NCBI GenBank assembly: GCA_032871835.1
Contig: CM065301.1
Span: 16,819,291 to 16,883,290 of the forward strand
Direction: 5' to 3'
DNA: 64,000 nt
DNA from: Dipteronia dyeriana
Lineage: Eukaryota > Streptophyta > Magnoliopsida > Sapindales > Sapindaceae
This document shows, one piece after another, positions 12,489-23,255 of the stretch. The notes under the pieces were generated by a model. It made no database searches and was not told the DNA's origin. It saw only the letters and a program-made list of their open reading frames with translations. Within the stretch, counting starts at the first letter, position 1, and each line of letters starts with the position of its first letter. The position numbers and the translations under genes are program-made.

Positions 12489-15400
12489 GGTATTATTCAT
12501 TTAGTACCTATATTTTTTTTAAATGTATATTTTTTATTTATCTATCCACTTTTCATTAGATTTAACTCTATATTTTTAAAAACCACTCATTTAAGTTCTT
12601 TTGTGAGTCATACATTAGTCTAAGTTAACAGAAAGAAGAATATTTTGGCCATATAATAGTGGTGTAACATATTTTGGCCATATGCAATGAAAATAAAATA
12701 GGAAAATTAGAGAAAAAAAGGTATATGACAGAAAGAAGGGTCAACATTACCCAAAAATCCCTAGCATCAAAATAAAACTCAAACCTTCGCGTGTTTTCCA
12801 TTCCACTCCCAAAACCTCAAACTAACGATCGTTGAAGTTTTGATGAGACCAAGAAGAATACAATGGTTCCCCATCATCAGCAAATGCGATGAATATCCTA
12901 ACTGGTAAGTTGATGTGTTGGTTTTTTCATTTTTTTTGTTGTTGAAGTGGTATGTTTATATGTTTTTGGTGATTTTGCATGCACTTGGTTAAATAACTTG
13001 TAAATGTCATTTTTCTTGAAAATGTTTTTAGATTTTTTTGATGTTGTGTTGTGTTTTATTTGATTTCAGGGAGAGGTGGTTGTTTCCTAGTTTTAAAATA
13101 CAAATAAATGTATTTTGTGTTGTAAAATTTCTCTATTTTCTAAAATTTGTTATGTTATGTGATTTTGTTTCAAGTTTTTTCAATCTGTGTCTAATATGGG
13201 TTTTGTTTTAGGTTTTGTTTTGGGTCTTTTGGTTGAATTTGGTAAAAGAACATACAATTCTCATTTTTATTGAAAAAGAATCATTTTTTTTATGATATTG
13301 TTTTGTCTATTTGAATGTTAGGGTTTGTTGTATCTGATGTAAGGGTCTATTCTGAGTCTTATTTGTGAGATGTTGGTGTTTTTGTGAAGTCTGATTAAAA
13401 TCAAAAGCCAACTTGATGACATGCGTTGCATGGGTTGATAGAAAATATGTGTGGAATTCATTTTTTGGTATACCTTCTTATAATAGATTCTTCTTTATAT
13501 TTTGCAGTATCTTGTAAATGTTATCGTTTCGAGTTCATGTGAAGTATGTTGACAGAGTTGTTGACATGGATCTCATTAAACCAGGAGTTGTTGGGAAACT
13601 TGGCAATTACGAATTATGTATCCGTGAAATGGCTAGTAACATGTGCTATCAACAGATGAAGAATTGATGTTATGCTTCGAGTTGTTTGACGATCGTCACA
13701 TGGACATCATTGAGTTTGAACTCATTCTGGTCTCCAATGTCGTCCATTTCCCTAAAAATGAGCCGACTAACCTGCTTTGTTTCAATGAACCAATAGAAGA
13801 GAACTATGATGAACTTGTTGAAACAAACAATGAAGAAGACAATGTTGTACTGGTTGAAAAAAACAGTGAAGAAGATAATATAGGTGAAGATGCATTAAAT
13901 GATAAAAGCGATAAGAGTTCGGTTGACAACGAGTATGAGGTTGGTGAAGAGTCAGAAGATGACTCATATATGAATTTACTCGATGAAAACAAAGACTATT
14001 GTCAGCCTGATGGCGATGAAACAACTGTTATAGTGTCCTCGGATGAAGAAACAATGTTGTCAAGGATTGCTAGACTGTTAGAATCTTCAATGGGCCCCAA
14101 ATCCAAATTTGACCATTTCTTTTGAAGATGGTCAGATTATCGGAAATGCAAGGTTTACTCAGGAGGTTATAAAAAGGTATGCCATCCAAGAAGGGTTTAC
14201 CTTGAAGGAAATCAAGAATGATAGGTACAGGTATATAGTGACTTGCAAGAATGATACATGTGATTGGAGACGACATGCATCATGTCTTACAGATAAGGTT
14301 ACACTCTTGATCACGAGTGTTCGATAAAGCCACTTGTTGTGCTCGAGACTGGCTGAAAACAAAGGGGCTACATCAAGGTGAGTTGCATCGGTTCTAGGAA
14401 ACTTCATTCGTTCAAACCCTAATGGAAAGGTAAAATTATTTAAGAATGAATTGCAAGAAAGATTTACAGTGAAGGTTGACAGCTAAACAATCTATAGGGC
14501 AAAGAAGATTATGCTTGAGACTTTGAAACCTCATCATGTTGAGACATATGCGAAACTGAGAAAGTATGGAAATTCAATACGGGCATACAACTCAGGGACA
14601 AATGTGATAGTAGCAATGAATCCGGATGTGAAGTCAGACAATCCAACATTCCTCAGATTCTACCTGAGTTTTAAAGTATGTCAATTTGATCTTTTGAATG
14701 GTTAACGCCTCTGATAAGTCTCGATAGGTGTCATTTGTCAAGAAAGTTTGGGGGAGTGTTGTTATCAATGACTGTTTGAGATGGGGTTAATTGTATTATC
14801 CAATAGCTATTTGTATTTATAAGTCTGAAAAGTCTGAAAGTTGGATATGGTTTTTGAGGTGGTATCATGATTCTTTGGGATGAGAAGACAGTAGACGCAT
14901 TACCTTCATTAGATATAGACAATATAGACAAAAAAGGTGTTTGAAAGCCTTGGCGAATGAGTGGCCGAATGCATATACTCGATATTGTTTTCGACATATT
15001 GTTGCAAATTTCATGTCAACCTTCAAGAACCACAAAATCAATTGGAAACTGTTGCATATGGCTAGAGCTGCCAACCGAGCTAGCTTCAAACAAGATTTAG
15101 CTTCAGTTAGGAAGAGAATGAGAATGCTGCTAACTGGTTAATGTCAGAGCCAGTTGAAAAATGGGTGAGACATGCATTTGAACTGTCCCCCAAAGATGAC
15201 CATGTTTCTAACAACATATCAGAATGTTTCAATAGTTGGATATAAGAGGATAAGAACAAACCTATACTTCAACTATTGGAGAATTTCAGAAGAAAAATTA
15301 TGGAACGTTTTTGCAAGAAATAGACTGAAACGAAGAAGTTAAATGATACAATAACTCCATATGTAAGGGAAAATTTAACGATGGATGAACAAGAACCAAG

Positions 15401-16594
15401 GAAGCTGTAAGTTATTCATGGAAGATGACACTGATATAAGGCAGTTGACCAAGTAGGTGTAAAAATTCTAGTCAACACTGATGATGACACATGTGATTGT
15501 GGGATGTTACAGATGACTGGGTTAGCGTGCATGTTATTGTCGTGTTCATGTATAACAGAGAGTATGCACATGATCATGTGCATTGGTATTATTCCAAGCT
15601 TTGAAAATGGCATATGATGGGAATATCAATCCAATCTCGGATGAATCTAAGTGGCATGAGTTTGAGAATGAGATTATTGAACTGTCCGTGAAAAAAACAA
15701 AGGCGGGCATACCCAAGAAGAAGAGAACTAGGGCATTTGATGTGCTACACGCACCAAATGCAACATTCTCTGAACAATGTTTGCTATGTGGAGAACTTGG
15801 ATACAACCGAGCACTTGTCCATCTAAGGTAAACAACTTAATTTGTATTCAACTACTTTTATATATTTTTTTCTACCTCTTTCAAAATAAATTATCATTTA
15901 ATATTGATAATGTAGGGAAAAGGGAAATGAGCCACCTCAAAAGAAAAAAAAACTTCTAAAAATGTCTCAAATGCACCAGCTTGTACATCATATATGTATT
16001 ATATTATACTTGTTATAGTGTAATAATGGTATTATATTTTACCTGTTCCCACAAATGTATGATATATTTTTAACCTTGATTGGTATAGCTTTTTCACCAT
16101 TTTTTTTTCAGATTTATTACCAATAAAACTAGGTTTTTGGGTTGTTTTATACATGAACAGAAAAAAGGATTTGAAGAAAAAAAAATTATGATGAGATGAA
16201 ACAAAATAAGACACAAAGTGAGTGTTTTATGCTTGTAAAATGAAAAATAAGTTTTTAGAAAAATGGATGTATAAATAGAAGACTGTTGATGAAAATCTAC
16301 TTGTCAAATTGTAATATTTCATGTTAATAAGGGCATTTCAGTCTTAACAATATTTGATAAATTTGTAATTGTTGAGTTTTTAAAAGGCAGAATGGTACTT
16401 CTATATGATGAAGATGAAGTAATGGGCAAATTAGTAATTTAGTATTTTCTGTCAAGGTTGACCGTCTAAATTCTGGTCGGAGTGACCAAAATGAGTGGTT
16501 TTTTAAAAATATAGAGCTCAATCCAGTGAAAAATGAATAAGTGATTAAAAAAAAAGACATTTCAAAAAAACATAGGGACCAAATGAATCATACC
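12489..16594 (+). mobile_element. Mutator-like element (MULE) with about 110-bp TIRs
   Basis: The left end GGTATTATTCATTTAGTACC (12489-about 12598) reappears as an imperfect reverse complement at about 16484-16594, ending CAAATGAATCATACC. The arms stay alignable through CTCTATATTTTTAAAAA and CCACTCATTT. Between them lies a MuDR-type transposase remnant. The element is about 4.1 kb. No convincing 9-bp target duplication is visible (TTATTT is shared at both edges), in keeping with an old insertion. Long TIRs plus a MULE transposase make the class firm. Confidence 0.85.
13540..15840 (+). pseudogene. Degenerate MuDR-family transposase
   Basis: Pieces in different frames are in the usual MULE order. 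First is an N-terminal region (VDRVVDMDLI, about 13550) followed by an acidic linker (13790-14060). Then comes a MuDR-type DNA-binding domain around 14120-14310 with KRYAIQEGF and the Cys pattern TCKNDTCDWRRHASC. Transposase-core pieces follow (YAKLRKYGNSIRA near 14540; PNAYTRYCFRHIVANF near 14960). Next is a SWIM-like CDCGMLQMTGLAC near 15490, and last a C-terminal CLLCGELGYN zinc-knuckle remnant near 15780. Several frameshifts and stops separate these, so no functional enzyme is encoded. Introns may explain some of the early breaks. Confidence 0.85.
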
Positions 16595-16959
16595 TATTTA
16601 TTTCATCCCACAATCATGAGACTAAATTTGTTTTTATGGTTAATAATCTTATATCCAAAACAACACCAAACACCGAAGTTGTCCAATCCTCTAATCCTAA
16701 CTAGTGTGTCAAACATGGTTTTGAAGTATTATTCAGAATTATTTTGAAAAGAGGAAGACTCGAACCACCAGACCAACCTCAACAATTTGTATCGATATTT
16801 TTTATACTTTTTTTTTCCTTAAAAAATGTACATTAGGTCATTAACAAAGATTTTTTTAGGAACATTAACTAAAAATTAACGTGTGGAATCAAGAAGACAC
16901 AATTATAAAAAATTGATTGTGGGTTGGAACCGTGTGTTTTTTAAGTTGATGATGAGGAA
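16595..16959. other. Intergenic stretch, nothing recognised
   Basis: This short AT-rich stretch lies between the right TIR of the MULE and the LINE fragment. No ORF, RNA or repeat is supported. Confidence 0.4.
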
Positions 16960-17258
16960 GTTGTTAAATGGATCAAGGATAGCAACCACAAATTATCGAA
17001 GTTTAGGATAATCATGGATGATATTTGTTCGTAAGGTTTGAAATTCAATTCTACGATGATTAGTCATTCCTCAAAAAATTCCAATAAAGTGGCTTAAGGG
17101 TTAGCTAAATATGGTACAAAGATTGATGAGGACATTTTTTGAATGGAAGAATTTCATGCCAATATCAAGAATTTTGTTTAGGCGGATATGCCGGGTTGAT
17201 GCCCCTGTTTCTGTGTTCTGTTTTGTTTTGTTGTTGTTTTATATATATAAAAAAAAAT
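16960..17258 (+). pseudogene. 3' end of an L1-type LINE (RNase H-like tail)
   Basis: Translation gives EVVKWIKDSNHKLSKFRIIMDD, then HSSKNSNKVA, GLAKYGTKIDEDIF and MEEFHANIKNFV. This is the usual C-terminus of plant non-LTR elements with an RNase H domain, where the normal order is N-x-VAHxLAK-x-G. Several codons are now stops, including the expected His and Trp positions. A T-rich 3' tail and short poly-A (about 17249-17258) follow, directly before the AT microsatellite. It is 5'-truncated, as is typical for LINEs. Confidence 0.65.
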
Positions 17259-17261
17259 TAC

Positions 17262-17266
<5 letters not shown>

Positions 17267-17303
<37 letters not shown>
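17267..17303. repeat. (TA)n microsatellite, left edge of plastid insert
   Basis: An uninterrupted TA run ends exactly where plastid-like sequence begins. Confidence 0.95.
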
Positions 17304-17304
<1 letters not shown>

Positions 17305-17305
<1 letters not shown>

Positions 17306-17448
17306 ATTACCTTGACACCAAAGAAGAGTTCGACCCAATGCTTTATTTCTGTCCTAGTTGATCCTGATTCGACATTAGAAGTATATTGATTTTTCCCCAA
17401 TAACCGAATACTTTTGTCTGTAAATACTGCGTATTTGATTCCATCCAT
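17305..17448 (-). pseudogene. rpl23: Plastid ribosomal protein uL23, 5' half only
   Basis: The frame starts [17 protein letters not shown] and runs 48 codons to GVKVI, then enters the TA microsatellite. The full plastid protein is about 93 residues. It is a truncated nuclear copy without plastid expression signals and is not expected to be functional. Confidence 0.93.
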
Positions 17449-17613
17449 AAATCTATTTTCTTCCCTATGAGTTCGAGTCTCAATAAGAATGCTAGTTCTT
17501 ACTGTTCATATGTTATGATATGAATATACCACACCAATTCGTTATGTATAGATGATGAGATTCCATTGATACAGAGCCAATTCCAATAGACTTATTGGAG
17601 GGTCCCATTGGCG

Positions 17614-17637
17614 TGCATCCAGTAGGAATTGAACCTA

Positions 17638-17671
<34 letters not shown>

Positions 17672-17687
17672 ATTCAGCCATGGATGC
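17614..17687 (-). tRNA. trnI-CAU: trnI-CAU of plastid origin in the NUPT
   Basis: The minus strand reads GCATCCATGGCTGAATGGTT at the 5' end, has a CAU anticodon in the loop AACTCATAATTG, a T-arm GGTTCAATTCC and an acceptor TGGATGC plus A (74 nt). In plastids this is the tRNA-Ile whose CAU anticodon is modified to read AUA. Here it is a nuclear passenger copy. The fold looks intact, but function is unlikely. Confidence 0.93.
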
Positions 17688-17775
17688 TTAGCGGGGATCC
17701 TCGTACATGGTGAATAACCAAATTCCAATTGAAATGAAATCTTTAGGATAAATCAATGCAATTTAGGAGGAATCA

Positions 17776-17882
17776 ATGAAAGGACATCAATTCAAATCCT
17801 GGATTTTCGAATTGAGAGAGATATTGAGAGAGGTCAAGAATTCTCACTATTTCTTAGATTCATGGACCCAATTCAATTCAGT

Positions 17883-17884
<2 letters not shown>
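17776..17884 (+). pseudogene. ycf2: ycf2 N-terminal fragment
   Basis: The frame opens [20 protein letters not shown] and keeps the family sequence through SWTQFNSV, then turns into VYIYIYI from the TA repeat. Only about 36 of more than 2000 residues are present. Confidence 0.92.

Positions 17885-17914
<30 letters not shown>
17885..17914. repeat. (TA)n microsatellite, right edge of plastid insert
   Basis: A TA run begins at the codon where ycf2 homology stops, mirroring the left edge of the insert. Confidence 0.95.
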
Positions 17915-17918
<4 letters not shown>

Positions 17919-18640
17919 CTGTCATCCACTAGTAGACGCGCAGATGGAAATCGGTCGAACAATATATTTAAACATTCAAATTTTGGTACCGTTATGATCA
18001 CTTTTTGAGTTTTTGAAGAATAAAAAATGAATTCATCATTTTAACAAAAGATGATCCCATGAATCATGATAACTGATAAGTCCCCATCGCACCGCAAATC
18101 GCTAGATCCATTTATCTTCTATCTACTTGATGGCAAGCCATCCATTCACATTTCACACCAATCAACACTTTTAACCTTTTTTGATGATCTTTCAAATATT
18201 TCTTTCTTTTCATTCAAATTTGGCTTTTCTTTTTACACTAGACCCCTCAGGTTTGCACTAATCGCATTCAACTACCAATACTCAAGAAGGTCAATTAAGT
18301 AATTATGTATGCTATTAAACAACAACAGCATCATCATCAAGGAACTCAAACGTTATTTGTTCATCTCTTTTGTGTTTCAATACAACGAAATTGTCTTTGA
18401 GTTCATGAGAGTAGTTTTCGAATTCAGATTAGAATTATCTTTTAACATGGCTCTTCCAAATGGATAATCTAGTATTATACTGTATACCAGAATTGTATGG
18501 TTATATTAGTCCTTTCTAATATGGTGTACCAGTCAAACCCTACACGTTTGGTAGTAAAATATTAGGTGAGAAAAGATAACAGTATAATTAGAAACACAAC
18601 TTTTTTTGACTATTCAAATTTTTCTTTTTAGAATTCTGTT
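17915..18640. other. Intergenic stretch, nothing recognised
   Basis: This is unique-looking sequence with pyrimidine-rich segments and no supported ORF or RNA. It does not look plastid-derived. Confidence 0.4.
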
Positions 18641-19192
18641 CTAAAGACACTATATTCTCACAATTTAAATTTAAGAAAATTGTAAAAACATTTCATTTTT
18701 TTTTCAAGATTATCATTTTTGTGCTCCTTTGATTAAGCCTTATACTGTCTCAAAAGGTCTACGAAGTTTATTTGATTTTTTTTTATCCTGTGGCACTCCT
18801 ATTCTAAAAAAAAGAAATCATCTCTTATAAATCGTTAGATTAAATATTACATATTAAGCACTCTCTCCTAAATTTTACTTACCATATTAAACTTTATGTC
18901 CTTCAATACATATCTATAGTTTTCTATATCCATTCTTTCTAAAACACGAATATATATAAAAAATCAAAATATTCTTAAGTTTTAGTATTTTAACTACTAA
19001 TCAGAGATTGATCGAGAATGTATAAAAATATGATTCTTTCTTTCTTTAAAAAAAATGAAGAAAGAGAATAATTAGGAGACAGTATTTAATGATAATAACA
19101 TATTTAGAAAAGAGGGTCTAATACCTAATATTTAATTTAATGATTTATGAGAGTTTTTTTTTTATAATTTAATTAGTTTGGAGTGTCTTTAG
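18641..19192. mobile_element. Inverted-repeat (MITE-like) element
   Basis: The outer ends CTAAAGACACTAT and GGAGTGTCTTTAG are inverted. Inner arms pair over a long diverged stretch: CTCTTATAAATCGTTAGATT (about 18820) with its reverse complement near 19140, and CTCTCTCCTAAA with TTAGGAGACAGTA. No coding sequence and no obvious target duplication are seen. It is an old non-autonomous DNA transposon by inference. Confidence 0.5.
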
Positions 19193-19559
19193 AATTATTG
19201 TGTATTGTCCAGTGATTTTAATTCAAGTAAATTGTCATTAATAATAAAAAAAGTGTAAATAGATAATTTATAGATAGTAAGGAAACATTCTCAATTAGAA
19301 AAACAAAAATAACGGTGAAAGACCAAAAGGCAAAAGAAAAAAATAAATTTGACAGTATAAAGTTGGACAAGTGATTTGCCATTCATACCTATAACAAGAG
19401 GTTGTAGGTTCGAGTCTATCTTTTACCTCAAAATCCCGAATTATTATAATGTTTTTAATCAAAAAAACAAAAAGTCGGTGAAAAAGGAAAGAACATTGGT
19501 TGAGATTATGAAGTAAGGCCCAACTGATAGAAACAATCCCGCCAGGCGCATTCATTCAA

Positions 19560-20040
19560 CGGTTAACAGAACCAACTGCCAAATCAGTTAACTTACAAGA
19601 AAGAGCAAGAGCACATACAAAGAGAAGAGTTTCCAGCCAAAACACCGACTGCAAAGTGACCGGAGAACTTAAGCAGAGAGGCAGATGCTGACGGACAGGT
19701 TTTATTTTATTTTATCAGAGAAGAGAGAGGTAGCATTCAAAACTTCTCACCCCTGAAACTCGTACGGCAAAGGCGTGCTCTTGAAGAAAAGAAAGGTGAG
19801 TCGGATTGGAGACATTGCAGTATTTGATCAAATTCTTTCTGCAACAGAATCTTGGGGTCTGCAAACCCTCGGTTTTTCAGTTCGCTGGAGTTCCGTTAAG
19901 CCTAAATTCTTTTACATGCATGCTCAAGTGTATGATACCCTCTTACAAGACAACTAGGTGGAGTGTAATTAATTTGGAAACAGCTTTGAGTCGCAACTCA
20001 CAAGCATGTATCTGAGTTTACAAGATCAGGTATTTTAGTT
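19560..20040 (+). other. Possible non-coding transcript or exon remnant
   Basis: This less AT-rich segment has a good splice donor (GAAAAGAAAG|GTGAGTC near 19795) and later acceptor-like ends (CATTGCAG near 19824, TTTTTCAG near 19880). It contains no long frame and no product I recognise. It sits about 320 bp past the end of the aldehyde oxidase gene and would converge on it. Confidence 0.2.
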
Positions 20041-20362
20041 CAGCCCTGATCTTGTGACACAACTGCAGTTACCTCAAACTAGATGCCAAGAGGATTTGAT
20101 CATTCTTTTCATTCCCAAATGGAAATTGAGTACTATTTTGTATATTTCAACTACTTATTTACTTGACAGCTCTCATATTATGCAAAAGAAATGGAAAATG
20201 AGACAACCTTTAAACCATTACTGATAGTGAAACAAAATTATAAGCTACAAGGAATTTTTACATCTTCTGTATATATGTCTGTTTTCATGCACCTGTAGTC
20301 CTATGCTTACATAAATCAACATTACAAAAATGATAATTATAATGCACAAGGCACTAACCCTA

Positions 20363-23216
20363 TCACGTTTGTCTGCCCATTCTCCACTCTAAGTACCTCT
20401 CCACGCTGTCCAGCCCACAGAGTTCCTTCACCACTCGCATGGTGGCAGGAACCTCTAAATGGAATGTTGAATTAGATTTATCTAGGCCACTCCATGAAAG
20501 AAGTTGTTTCCGTGCTTCTTTAATGGCAGCTCTTGTAGCACAATGAACTGAAACTGCCAAAAGCAATGGCGGCTCACCAGATGCTGCATGATCAGATCCA
20601 AAATTAACATATTAAGTCTAATATCTGTGTATACTTTCTTTTTATTTTTCTTTTTAAAAAAATTATACTTCTATGACACGGGATTCTGTTTCACATGTGA
20701 TTTTCAACAAGGCCCATCTAACACATCGAGAAGATTAAGACCCAATTTGGGAATGCATCCTAAACTGCCTTTGGGATAAAAACTGATTCTAAACTAGGTC
20801 TAGGGTGTCCGGTAAAATTTCCGAGAAGTTTTTAGTTACTTTTAGCTTTCCCCCACAACAATTTTGAGAAGTTAGTTTTTGTTGCTTTTAGAAAACGGTT
20901 TCTTGATAAAGCAGGTGATGAAAAACCAGAGGAGATCAAAGATTAATGAATTTTTATCAAACTTCCTATTTTATCCCTTACCTTTCATGAAATTTACTAA
21001 AATAACAAACATGTCCTCACTCCTCACCTTAATCACATCTCTCTCTCTCTTTCATTCTTCATCATCGAATCCCTCTCTCTCTCCACAACACAACTTCATC
21101 TTTATCACCCAAAATCCAACATTTTCATCACAGTATCACACTAAAAACCTTTCATCAGCAACACAATCAAAATCCAATTGGATTCAAATTTTATTAAAAA
21201 CTTTTAATTTATTTTTTTCATTTTTTCTCTTATTCTCCATTTTCAACTGGATCCAGATTTCCATGTCTCTCTCCTTGTCCTCCATCTCAAGCCAACATGC
21301 TCTGACCGTCGTTTCTGGTTCTCGTAATTTTTCGGTGACCATCGTTGTCTAGTTCTCACCATCTTCCGTCATGGAGGCGGCGACGGCGAGGTTAGTGATG
21401 ATATGGCTGGGTTTGATTTAATCTGGTGGTGGATGTGTTGATGGAAGGTTCTGGGTTTGATTAAAGATGGGTTTGGTGGTGATGGTTAGGTTTGTTTAAT
21501 CTGGTGGTGGTTATGGTGGTGGATGAATGTTCTATAGAATTGCTTGAACTTTTCTCACTTATTTTTCTACTAATGAATCTTAAATACTCATTTGTCCTTT
21601 CTAGTCATTTTGCAATACCAAACATATTGAAATTGCTTTCGGTTCATACAACACTTTCAAAAATCAATTTATCAAACACTCAGGTAATTCTTCCGACAGC
21701 AGAACCGAAAGCAATTTCCCCCACAGTAGAACCAAAAGCACTTCCCCCCACAGTAGAAAAGCCTAACATGAACTTTGACATAAATTTAAAGGGCATACCT
21801 TTTGAAGACAGTACACGTTTTTGGTGTTGTCCACTGTTCAATATTTCGACATTAAACTGTTTGGGTATGGTGTCCATTGTAGGGATCTTGTAAGTCCATG
21901 TGCCTTCTGAAGTCACCAAACCATCTGAATTAGTGGGGTATTCTTCAAGCATGAAAAACCCAATGCCTTGAACAAAAGCTCCTTCAATCTGCAAAAAGCA
22001 ACGGCCAATTCTTGAATATTTTTCAGTCCATGAAAGTACATTAACCAGTGAACCAACTACAATTAATGACAACAAAAGGGACCCATCACGAGAGAAACTT
22101 ATGTCCATCAATAGGAATGACATGTTATTGAACTTGTTTCCTTACCCTCACCAACACAACCCACAACCCTAACCCCAACCTCCAACAGGAAAAATGAAAA
22201 TAAAATAGAGAGTAATTGGCACCAAAGGCCCTTGAAGTATACGTGAATTCTCATGTTGCTTCCTAAACTTTTTTTTAGGCATTAAACCCTCCGAACTATC
22301 GTTTATTGACAAACAGTTGGGTTTATTCCCCCTGAGAGGGTGCATCAACAGCTGGGTTTTGCCAATAAACGATAGTTCGGGGGGTTTAATGCCAAAAAGA
22401 AAAAATAGTTTCTGGGGGCAGCATGCTAATTCGAGTATACTTCAGGGTGCATTGGTGCCAATTACTCTAAAATAAAATGCCAAAAATTTAAGAGTAATGG
22501 AAATAAAACTAAGCTTACGACATCAAAATTAGCTGTTAGGCTGACCTGTCCTAAATCCACAGCAGGATTGAGGCTCTGTCCACAGTCATACATAATATCC
22601 GCTTGCAAAATTGTGGTTTCTCCTGTCAGAAGGTTTACCTCCACCTGTGACAGCAATGTATAGTATTTAAGATGATAATTATAGCAATATGAATAGATAT
22701 GCAAGGTGATAAATTATATTTAATTATATCATGCTCACTGTCCACCTTCAAATGTATTTTAAAGATAACCATTTTAACTTCCACATAAACAAAAGAAGAC
22801 TACAAAAAGGTGTTACAGAGAATCTTGCCTCACTCACGGCAGCACCGTAGTTTAGGTAATTCATTGAAGTAAATTCGGGTACATAGAAAGTACTGGCTGA
22901 TAGGTTAACAGCTTGAAGATGTGCCTGCATTTGGTAGATTTCAATAATGAGATGAGCAAGGACAATCTAGATTTTAATCAAGAATATATCTAAAAAAAGT
23001 TCCAAGATGAGAAAAGACAATCTAGATTAATTTTTTGCCATGTCCACAAAAAGTGAGCATATATTTATGGTCACATCTTACTTCAATTGTTGGAAATCAT
23101 TGCATGAGACATGGTATGCATGTGGAAAACCAGCTTAGGAAAAAACAAATCTCAGAGTCTCAGACAAACAATATCGTCTATATCATTACTATATAGTTAA
23201 TTGTTTACTTACAAAA

Positions 23217-23255
<39 letters not shown>

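Larger units (their letters stand above)
17304..17884. other. Nuclear plastid DNA (NUPT): rpl23-trnI-ycf2 segment
   Basis: The stretch matches the plastid inverted-repeat order rpl23 (minus), trnI-CAU (minus), ycf2 (plus), including the rpl23-trnI spacer. Both ends are cut inside genes and continue as (TA)n rather than plastid sequence. The 581-bp segment is very well preserved, so transfer was probably fairly recent. Contamination by plastid reads is unlikely, because neither junction continues as plastid DNA. Confidence 0.93.

Noticed and set aside
17614..17687. Functional nuclear tRNA gene
   Set aside because: Flanks are the plastid rpl23 spacer and ycf2, so it is a plastid passenger copy.
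21492..21893. Plus-strand frame with PTVEPKA repeats
   Set aside because: It is the reverse side of exon 9 and the intronic minisatellite.
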